Part shown: in pieces, positions 7,133 through 12,660 of the stretch
How positions within the stretch are numbered: the first letter of the stretch is position 1
Layout of the letters: each line of letters opens with the position of its first letter
NCBI GenBank assembly: GCA_958448165.1
Contig: CAUDCW010000030.1
Location: 1-12,660, forward strand
Source: an uncultured Oscillospiraceae bacterium
GTDB taxonomy: Bacteria; Bacillota; Clostridia; Oscillospirales; Acutalibacteraceae
Reading direction: 5' to 3'
Length of the DNA stretch: 12,660 nucleotides
Made by a program: the position numbers and the translations under genes
The notes under the pieces: model-generated
Seen by the model: the letters and a program-made list of their open reading frames with translations, nothing else
Database searches by the model: none
What the model was told of the DNA's origin: nothing

Positions 7133-8263
7133 TCACTCCGCTAAAGCTCTGCTCAAAGAGTCCTGATAGAACTGTTCAAGCCGGTTCATAATGTTTTCTT
7201 CATAGAACAATTTACAGTCAGAAACACAGTTTGCTGAAATCTGTTTATAATTGCCGATTATATCCTCTATTCTATCGGCTATTTCAACAGGATTATTACA
7301 AACGACAGAATAACCGGCCTCACCTTCTGCAAAGGTGTTGTCAAAGCCCTGTCCCCGTGTGTAAATCACCGGAAGTCCTTGCGACATTGCTTCAAGATAC
7401 ACTCGTCCGAAGGTTTCATTTACAGACGGCAGAAGAAAAATATCGTTTTTGCCGTAAGCATTTATTAGTTCTTCTTTATTCATAAACGGCAGCAGACGAA
7501 CACAATCATATGCTTTTATTTTCTGATATTCCGCATTATCCTGGTTTTCTCCTATTACCGTAAGCGATGCGATATATCCGCGCCTGCGAAGCTCCTCTAC
7601 AGCCTGGGCAGCCATAGGAATATTCTTAATCGGCTTGATTTTTGCAACGGTAAGAATCCTGATTGTGTTTTTATCTATACTTTTGCCTGACTGTGCAGTA
7701 TTGTCTTTCCAGAAATTTTCAAGACAATTGCCGATAACGGCAGATTTTGAATCAAGCATTTTTGCCTCTTCTTCGGTCAGGAATTTTTCTGCTAATTCCT
7801 GTTTATGAGACTTCGAGAGAAACAAAACTCCACTTGATTCCTTAATTATTCTTACAGCCATTTTTCTGAAGTACGGAATACGAATAAACCCAGATAAATC
7901 TGTAGCGCGAACAGACACCACATAAGGGAGTCCGTACCTTTTTTTGATTCTCATGGCAGTGTAGCCGCTGCTCAAAAGCAAATGTGAATGAAGAAGGTCA
8001 AATTGGCTCAAATCATATGCCGACTTAAGCTGTTTCTCGATTTTCCACTGTCTTGGGAAAAAGAGCATACGGTCCAGCTTATTCCAGCACTCTCTATGAA
8101 CAACCAGATTATCCATCAGCGGTCTGAATTTTTCCGCAACACCCTCGCCGTATTGCGCAGAGTTAAATGCCTTAACGGTATGGCCCTTGGCAATGAGAGA
8201 ATCCATTTGCTGTCTGAAAAGCATTGCACGATGATAAAAGGTACATAAATATAATATATTCAT
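7133..8263 (-). CDS. Glycosyltransferase family 4 (GT-B fold), cytoplasmic
   Basis: A 376-residue GT4 enzyme starting MNILYLCTFYHRAM. The N-terminal acceptor domain has HSHLLLSSGYTA (92-103) and VSVRATDLSG (117-126). The donor-binding domain begins IRILTVAKIKPIKN (201-214) and holds the EX7E motif, E283 and E291, within NETFGRVYLEAM. The reading frame is open further upstream to 8335. I chose 8263 because it begins the conserved first beta strand, has GGAGGA at 8276-8271 with seven bases of spacing, and its ATG overlaps the upstream TGA as ATGA. That arrangement suggests translational coupling to the family 2 transferase. It ends at TGA 7133-7135, immediately before the fusion gene. Its length, lack of membrane segments and context fit a second or third step in repeat-unit assembly. 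The donor sugar is not identifiable. Confidence 0.9.
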   Translation of the reverse strand: MNILYLCTFYHRAMLFRQQMDSLIAKGHTVKAFNSAQYGEGVAEKFRPLMDNLVVHRECWNKLDRMLFFPRQWKIEKQLKSAYDLSQFDLLHSHLLLSSGYTAMRIKKRYGLPYVVSVRATDLSGFIRIPYFRKMAVRIIKESSGVLFLSKSHKQELAEKFLTEEEAKMLDSKSAVIGNCLENFWKDNTAQSGKSIDKNTIRILTVAKIKPIKNIPMAAQAVEELRRRGYIASLTVIGENQDNAEYQKIKAYDCVRLLPFMNKEELINAYGKNDIFLLPSVNETFGRVYLEAMSQGLPVIYTRGQGFDNTFAEGEAGYSVVCNNPVEIADRIEDIIGNYKQISANCVSDCKLFYEENIMNRLEQFYQDSLSRALAE

Positions 8264-9045
8264 TCCTGTATCCTCCGTTGTCTGTGCAGATAAATTCTTT
8301 TCCTGACTGCTAAAAAAGCATACCTTACAAAGCAATAGCAGCTAAAAGGCAGTGAAAGCTTCTCTATTTTCCTGTAAAGCCCCCACGTTCCTTTTACTGC
8401 TTTGAATTTATTGCTTGATAACGAATTTGCAGTTCTGCGGTATTGCGCCAGAATCTCGTGTATGCCGTAGCAATCATATCCTGATTTTAGCACCTGCAGC
8501 CATGTGGCAGCATCCTGTCTTCTGCGGATGTCCGGCATAACAAGGTATTTCTTATCAACAACAGATATGTCAGCCATAATCCCGACTGTCTGCAGATAAT
8601 TGTTTGTCAGAAAACCGACATAGTCAACCTTTGGCAGCATATAAACCGGTTTGTTAAGCGATTGTCCATCGTCCGCAATAACTTCGTAAGAGGTACATGA
8701 AAAGCCGCATTGCTTTTGCAGCATAAATTCAACCTGTTTTTCAAGCTTTTGCGGCAGCCAGAGATCATCCGCATCAAGATAAGCTATAAACCTTCCGGTA
8801 GCATTTTCCAATGCACAGTTACGGGCAACTGCGGCACCGCCGTTGACCTTTTGTTTAATCAGAATTATGCGGGAATCATTTTTTGCAAACTCTTCGACAA
8901 TTGAACAGGTTGAGTCGGTAGAGCAATCGTCAACAATAATCATTTCCCAGTCAGTATATGTCTGATTCTGAACAGAAACAATTGTTTCTGCGATATATTT
9001 TTCACAATTATATGAAGGCGTAATAACCGATACCTTGCCGTTCAT
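8260..9045 (-). CDS. Glycosyltransferase family 2 (GT-A fold), TuaG-like
   Basis: A 261-residue inverting GT-A transferase. The start region reads KVSVITPSYNCEKYIAETI (4-22). VDDCSTDST (38-46) binds the nucleotide, YLDADD (89-94) is the DXD-type metal site, and RRRQDAATW (174-182) supplies the likely catalytic Asp and the final Trp of the family. The overall pattern, including FSCTSYEVI and a C-terminal YRR..SLSSNK segment, resembles TuaG of teichuronic acid synthesis and related short GT2 enzymes. I would not transfer the substrate from that. The frame is open up to 9132 inside ugd. ATG 9045 is preferred because it begins the domain, follows the ugd stop by 22 bases and has AAAGGCGG (9064-9057) upstream. 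It is coupled to the next gene by an ATGA overlap at 8260-8263. Confidence 0.9.
   Translation of the reverse strand: MNGKVSVITPSYNCEKYIAETIVSVQNQTYTDWEMIIVDDCSTDSTCSIVEEFAKNDSRIILIKQKVNGGAAVARNCALENATGRFIAYLDADDLWLPQKLEKQVEFMLQKQCGFSCTSYEVIADDGQSLNKPVYMLPKVDYVGFLTNNYLQTVGIMADISVVDKKYLVMPDIRRRQDAATWLQVLKSGYDCYGIHEILAQYRRTANSLSSNKFKAVKGTWGLYRKIEKLSLPFSCYCFVRYAFLAVRKRIYLHRQRRIQE
8271..8276 (-). promoter_or_regulatory. Ribosome binding site deciding the GT4 start at 8263
   Basis: GGAGGA on the minus strand, seven bases before ATG 8263, lies inside the last codons of the family 2 transferase. It rules against the longer in-frame start at 8335. Confidence 0.7.
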
Positions 9046-9067
9046 AATTTTCAAAACCGCCTTTCGC

Positions 9068-10352
9068 TCAATCCCTTTGGAAAATATCTCTCGTATATAC
9101 CTTGTCTTTGACACCGTCCAGACAGGCATCATAACGATTGGCTATAATCGCATCGCTTGCGCTTGTAAATCTGCCAAAATCATTTACAATTTTGCTACCG
9201 AAAAAGGTTTCGCCGTCATTTAGCGTTGGCTCATAAACTATTACGGCAGCGCCTTTATCCTTGATGCGCTTCATAACGCCCTGAATTGAACTTTGGCGGA
9301 AGTTGTCGCTGTTACACTTCATTGTCAGACGGTAGACCCCGATGACAACTTTTTTCTCCTGCGTCTTGTTATACTCACTGCCGCCGTCATAGTCATAATA
9401 TCCCGCCATTTTCAAAACACGGTCTGCAACGAAGTCTTTTCTCGTTCTGTTTGAGTCAACAATAGCCTCTATAAGATTTTCGGGAACGTCCTTATAATTG
9501 GCAAGGAGCTGTTTTGTATCTTTGGGCAGGCAGTAGCCGCCGTAACCAAAGCTCGGGTTGTTGTAATGCGAGCCGATGCGAGAATCAAGACAAACGCCGT
9601 CTATAATTTGTCTTGTGTTTAATCCCTTTATCTCGGCATAGGTATCCAATTCGTTAAAATAGCTTACTCTCAAAGCAAGATATGTGTTGGCAAAAAGCTT
9701 GACTGCCTCAGCTTCGGTAAAGCCCATAAACAAAGTATCTATATCTTCCTTAATTGCACCCTGCTGCAATAACGCCGCAAAGGTGTGTGCCGCTTCAACA
9801 AGATGTTCATCGTCCATATCAGTGCCAACTATAATTCTTGATGGATATAGATTATCGTACAAAGCCTTGGATTCACGCAGAAATTCGGGACTGAAGATAA
9901 ATATTCTTGCTGCCTGTTTTTTCTCTAATGCTCTTTGTATATCCGACAGGAATAGTTGATTTAATAACCATTACGGCATCAGGATTGTATTGCATTACAA
10001 GTCTGATTACCTCTTCAACAGCTGATGTATCAAAATAGTTTTTCTTGCTGTCGTAATTTGTCGGGGCAGCTATCACAACAAAATCCGCAGCGCTGTACGC
10101 TTCTTCTGCATCAAGCGTTGCGATTAAATTCAGCTCTTTTTCAGCCAGATATTTTTCGATATACTCATCCTGTATAGGCGACTTCTTTTTATTTATCAGT
10201 TCAACCTTTTCGGGAATTATATCAACAGCGTAAACCTTGTTGTTCTGTGAAAGGAGAGTTGCTATCGAAAGCCCGACATAGCCTGTGCCGGCAACGGCAA
10301 TCGTAAAGCTATGTTCACCATTAACTAATTTAGTGTTTTCAATAATATCCAC
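9068..10352 (-). pseudogene. ugd: UDP-glucose 6-dehydrogenase, frameshifted (single-base break)
   Basis: Ugd oxidises UDP-glucose to UDP-glucuronate with two NAD+. The first frame (10352 to 9873, GTG start) gives the Rossmann domain: AVAGTGYVGLS (19-29), VDIIPEKV, and KSTIPVGYT (131-139). After KNI at codon 151 it runs into an unrelated tail and a stop at 9873. Dropping one T from the TTT run (plus-strand AAA, 9899-9901) restores IFSPEFLRESKALYDNLYPSR and continues to the end at 9068. This gives a 427-residue protein with KLFANTYLALRVSYFNEL, the catalytic FGYGGYCLPKDTKQL (Cys274) and a C-terminal NAD/UDP domain. Every block is strongly Ugd-like, as in E. coli (388 residues), and the rest shows no decay. 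A sequencing or assembly indel is therefore as likely as a true mutation. The GTG start lies 3 bases after the priming transferase stop, with GAGAGGG upstream. If real, the break would remove glucuronic acid supply unless another copy exists. Confidence 0.85.
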
Positions 10353-10355
10353 CCG

Positions 10356-11081
10356 TCAACAGCCCTCTCTTTTAAAAACGGAAACCGCTGTTTTAAGAAT
10401 GAGCTTAATATCAACCCAAAAGCTTCTCTGCTGTATGTACTTTCTGTCAAGCTCCATCCATTTTTCAAAGGAAATCGAATTTCTATTGGGCTGTACCTGC
10501 CAATAGCAGGTGAGACCCGGCTTTACAAGAAGCCTGAGTCTGTCTGTGTCGCTGTATTGCTCAACCTCTTTCGGAAGAGGCGGACGGGGACCGACAAACG
10601 ACATATCGCCTTTAAGAATATTCCAGAGCTGAGGCAGCTCGTCTATACCGGCGGCGCGCAACACCTTGCCGATTTTTGTTATTCTCGGGTCCTCGGTTAT
10701 TTTGAAAACCGGACCGTCCATCTCATTTTTCTCTTGAAGCTGTTCAAGCTTTGACTCGGCATCAACACACATTGTTCTGAATTTGTAAAATTTGAACTGT
10801 TTTCCGTTTCTCCCACAGCGATTCTGAATGAAGAACGGTTTTAAATTCCTGTCATATATCATAATGACTACAGAAATTATAATACAAAAGGGACATAAAA
10901 CTATCAATGCCAACACCGAACAGGATATATCAAAAACTCGTTTTATAAAATCATAAACAGGTTTTTCTTTGTATGTAAAATCGACTTTAACCTTCTCCTC
11001 GACTAAAGAGTCAACCGACTTCGGAGCTTCTTCTGCAGTATCATTACGCTCAACTACAGCACCGCTTACATTAAGCTCCAT
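10356..11081 (-). CDS. Undecaprenyl-phosphate sugar-1-phosphate transferase (short bacterial sugar transferase)
   Basis: A 241-residue monotopic phosphoglycosyltransferase that starts repeat-unit synthesis by moving a sugar-1-phosphate from a UDP-sugar to undecaprenyl phosphate at the inner membrane face. A charged, probably disordered N-terminus (1-40) is followed by one hydrophobic segment (about 51-76). The PF02397 catalytic domain has FKFYKFRTM (96-104), PRITKIGKVLRAAGIDELPQ (132-151) with the catalytic Asp-Glu pair, KGDMSFVGPRP (157-167) and KPGLTCYWQV (187-196). It lacks the multi-pass N-terminal domain of WbaP/WcaJ, so it resembles the short EpsL/PglC type. ATG 11081 is preferred; a GTG at 11090 in frame is only two bases from GAGG (11097-11094), too close. 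It follows cpsB by 27 bases. Whether the sugar is galactose, glucose or an amino sugar cannot be settled here. Confidence 0.9.
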   Translation of the reverse strand: MELNVSGAVVERNDTAEEAPKSVDSLVEEKVKVDFTYKEKPVYDFIKRVFDISCSVLALIVLCPFCIIISVVIMIYDRNLKPFFIQNRCGRNGKQFKFYKFRTMCVDAESKLEQLQEKNEMDGPVFKITEDPRITKIGKVLRAAGIDELPQLWNILKGDMSFVGPRPPLPKEVEQYSDTDRLRLLVKPGLTCYWQVQPNRNSISFEKWMELDRKYIQQRSFWVDIKLILKTAVSVFKREGC

Positions 11082-11108
11082 TGTTATCACATCCTCAAAA
11101 TATTCTTC

Positions 11109-11864
11109 TTATCTCCAGATGCCGAAAAATTTCTTCGGCTTTTTTACAACGGGCAAATCAACATATCTGCCCTTAAATATATCCTCGCTGTTTTTCTCAA
11201 GCCACTTTGTGTATTGTGAACCGAGCTTGTTCTCAATAACAGACATAGCAGGCTTGATATTGGGCGGACGCTTTTTCATCGAATGGGCATCACTTGAAAT
11301 CACCTGTGCAAGCTCCCACTTAAGATATTTCATCGCCATCACGGAACGCTCGTTATTCTTTATAATTGCCCCGGCGTTGACCTGTGCAAGACAGCCATCC
11401 ATAACAAGGTCATAAAGCACAGTCGGGTCATCCGCAATATAAGGATAACGCTCGACATGTGCCAGAATAGGAATATATCCCCTGTTTATCAGCGCTCTTA
11501 ATGTGTGAGTAAGTCCGTATGGACGGGAATTTACCGGAAGCTCAATAAGGATGTAGTTTGTACCCTCGAAGCACAGCGGGTCAAGATCTTCTTCATTTAA
11601 TTTGACGGAAAAGAAAACCTCGGCGCCTATTTTGACAGTTATATCAGCATCCGCAAACTCCGGCTTTTCCTTCAGAAGCTTAAAAGCATTTGCCCTGCGG
11701 TCACAGAAGCTTTTTATATCGGTACGTTCAAAATTGAAATGCGGAGTTAACATAACCGAGCGTACCCTTTGACGCCGCTGAGCGTTCAACAAATCGATTG
11801 AATCCTCAACACTCTGCGCACCGTCGTCTATGCCGGGTAAAATATGACAATGCAGATCAACCAT
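11109..11864 (-). CDS. cpsB: CpsB/YwqE-type protein tyrosine phosphatase (PHP domain)
   Basis: A 251-residue metal-dependent phosphatase that dephosphorylates the partner BY-kinase and so sets capsule chain length and output. Metal-binding motifs of the PHP fold are all visible: VDLHCHILPGIDDGA (2-16), TPHF (40-43), IGAEVFF (79-85), LAHVERYPY (134-142), NAGAI (163-167) and SSDAHS (190-195). The length matches the family (about 240-260), and the protein has no signal peptide or membrane segment. It starts two bases after the cpsD stop with AGGA in the end of cpsD serving as a likely ribosome site, so the two are probably translated together. The gene order kinase then phosphatase is the reverse of the Streptococcus cpsB-C-D order, but the same set is present. 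Confidence 0.95.
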   Translation of the reverse strand: MVDLHCHILPGIDDGAQSVEDSIDLLNAQRRQRVRSVMLTPHFNFERTDIKSFCDRRANAFKLLKEKPEFADADITVKIGAEVFFSVKLNEEDLDPLCFEGTNYILIELPVNSRPYGLTHTLRALINRGYIPILAHVERYPYIADDPTVLYDLVMDGCLAQVNAGAIIKNNERSVMAMKYLKWELAQVISSDAHSMKKRPPNIKPAMSVIENKLGSQYTKWLEKNSEDIFKGRYVDLPVVKKPKKFFGIWR

Positions 11865-11866
11865 GG

Positions 11867-12628
11867 TTATTTTTCCTCGCCGTTTTTATGTCCGCTGTGG
11901 TCTTCCGCCTTGCTGTCATAATAGTAGTAGTTGTAGCCATAGTTGGAATACGCTCCCGTCTTTTCGCTGTGTTCGCTGTAAATTGCTCCGAATATCTTTA
12001 CACCGGCATTCTCAAGGTTTTTCTTAGCCTTAAGAACAACATTCTTATCAGTTGAATTGTGCTTTACAACAAGCACCGCACCGTCCATATATTTGCCGAG
12101 CGCAGCAGCATCGGTAACGACAAAAACAGGTGGAGTATCGTAAATTATGTAGTCATACTGCTTTTCAAGTTCCTTTACAACCTCCTGCATTCTCGGACTT
12201 GAAAGAAGCTCAGATGGGTTCGGCGGTGTAGCGCCTGCAAACAGTATGCCGAGATCTCTGTCACGTACCTTTCTGATGACGTCCTGAATTTCAACCTGAC
12301 CCATCAGTACATTGGTAAGTCCGCTTGTCTTGCGCTGTGCATCAAAAAAGCGGTGAATTGTCGGACGGCGTAGATCGCACTCGACAAGGCATACACTCTT
12401 ACCATAACCTGCAAGAGTAAGAGCGAGATTCAGCGATGTGTTTGTTTTTCCCTCGTTGGCAAGCGATGAGGTTATCATAATATTCTTGCATTTTTCTGCA
12501 GCTGTGATGAATTCAAGATTTGTGCTGAGCATCTTGTATGCCTCAACATAGGCGAACGGGGCATTTTTGTTTGCCACACTGTAAAACTTTTTAACTACAG
12601 GTTTCTCCTTGCGCTTTAACATATTCAT
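11867..12628 (-). CDS. cpsD: CpsD/YwqD-type bacterial tyrosine kinase (BY-kinase)
   Basis: A 253-residue cytoplasmic tyrosine autokinase that works with a separate membrane adaptor to control polysaccharide assembly. EAYKMLSTNLEF (29-40) is the conserved oligomerisation/activation helix. Walker A is SSLANEGKT (54-62), Walker A' is ECDLRRP (83-89), and Walker B is IIYDTPP (161-167). GATPPNPSELL (132-142) is a further family signature. The C-terminus carries a cluster of seven tyrosines between 227 and 237, the autophosphorylation sites. Walker A' normally shows D-x-D; here it is E-C-D, a mild variant. ATG 12628 overlaps the TGA of the preceding gene as ATGA and has AAAAGGAG (12644-12637) eight bases upstream, so the start is firm. 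Confidence 0.95.
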   Translation of the reverse strand: MNMLKRKEKPVVKKFYSVANKNAPFAYVEAYKMLSTNLEFITAAEKCKNIMITSSLANEGKTNTSLNLALTLAGYGKSVCLVECDLRRPTIHRFFDAQRKTSGLTNVLMGQVEIQDVIRKVRDRDLGILFAGATPPNPSELLSSPRMQEVVKELEKQYDYIIYDTPPVFVVTDAAALGKYMDGAVLVVKHNSTDKNVVLKAKKNLENAGVKIFGAIYSEHSEKTGAYSNYGYNYYYYDSKAEDHSGHKNGEEK

Positions 12629-12660
12629 CTTGCAAACTCCTTTTCATCAATCTCAGGAAT
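12625..12660 (-). CDS. C-terminal end of a probable CpsC/Wzz-like chain-length (kinase adaptor) protein
   Basis: Only the last 11 codons and the stop are in the window, reading IPEIDEKEFAR and TGA at 12625-12627. The short IPEI motif at the very C-terminus resembles the cytoplasmic tail of polysaccharide co-polymerases (CpsC/YwqC/Wzz), where a G-x-IP sequence precedes the end and activates the kinase. The overlap with the cpsD start (ATGA) and the usual gene order support this. The call rests mainly on context, because 11 residues cannot prove a family. Confidence 0.5.
   Translation of the reverse strand: MPEIDEKEFAR

Noticed and set aside
10969..11415. 148-codon open frame on the plus strand
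   Set aside because: It is the antisense shadow of the priming transferase start and of cpsB, both with clear motifs. The Ser/Thr/Phe-rich translation is typical of a shadow.
1..12660. CRISPR array, tRNA/rRNA genes, toxin-antitoxin or defence system
   Set aside because: No spaced repeats, no tRNA-like cloverleaf and no defence-type protein were found. Apart from the IS, every gene with motifs belongs to polysaccharide synthesis.

Overview
The window holds most of a Wzx/Wzy-type exopolysaccharide or capsule locus. Every biosynthetic gene is on the minus strand, so transcription runs from the right edge towards the left. The organism looks like a low-to-mid GC Gram-positive of class Clostridia, probably a gut Oscillospiraceae/Ruminococcaceae-type bacterium. 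The grounds are the CpsB/CpsD-type phosphoregulatory pair (PHP phosphatase and separate BY-kinase), AGGAGG-like ribosome binding sites, tight operon packing with ATGA overlaps, and ferredoxin/FrhB-domain proteins in a polysaccharide locus. The taxon is inferred from style, not from a marker gene.

Layout in transcription order (right to left): the last 11 codons of a probable CpsC/Wzz-like chain-length protein (12625-12660); the tyrosine kinase cpsD (11867-12628); the PHP tyrosine phosphatase cpsB (11109-11864); a short phosphoglycosyltransferase that primes undecaprenyl phosphate (10356-11081); UDP-glucose 6-dehydrogenase ugd, broken by one extra base near 9899-9901 (9068-10352); a family 2 glycosyltransferase resembling TuaG (8260-9045); a GT4 glycosyltransferase (7133-8263); a 761-residue fusion of a polysaccharide pyruvyltransferase with a two-cluster ferredoxin and an FrhB domain (4846-7131); a second GT4 glycosyltransferase (3661-4821); a Wzy/O-antigen-ligase-type polymerase (2418-3683); an AT-rich gap (2142-2417); the flippase wzx (732-2141); and a badly decayed second ferredoxin-FrhB gene (277-659). 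The left edge (1 to about 284) is the 3' part of an IS200/IS605-type element, pointing the opposite way, whose right end appears to cut off the frhB remnant.

How the genes fit together (inference from families): the priming transferase loads the first sugar phosphate on undecaprenyl phosphate. The three glycosyltransferases extend it, and Ugd would supply UDP-glucuronic acid. The fusion protein would add a pyruvate acetal, with an unexplained redox or iron-sulfur activity attached. Wzx flips the repeat unit, Wzy polymerises it, and the CpsB/C/D module controls chain length and output. The polymer would be acidic, with a repeat unit of roughly four sugars.

The most notable items are the pyruvyltransferase-ferredoxin-FrhB fusion, the relic of a separate FrhB gene in the same operon, which is invisible to a simple ORF call, and the single-base break in ugd, which is either a sequencing error or a recent loss. 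No promoter for the operon is visible; it should lie beyond the right edge. No tRNA, rRNA or CRISPR array was seen.
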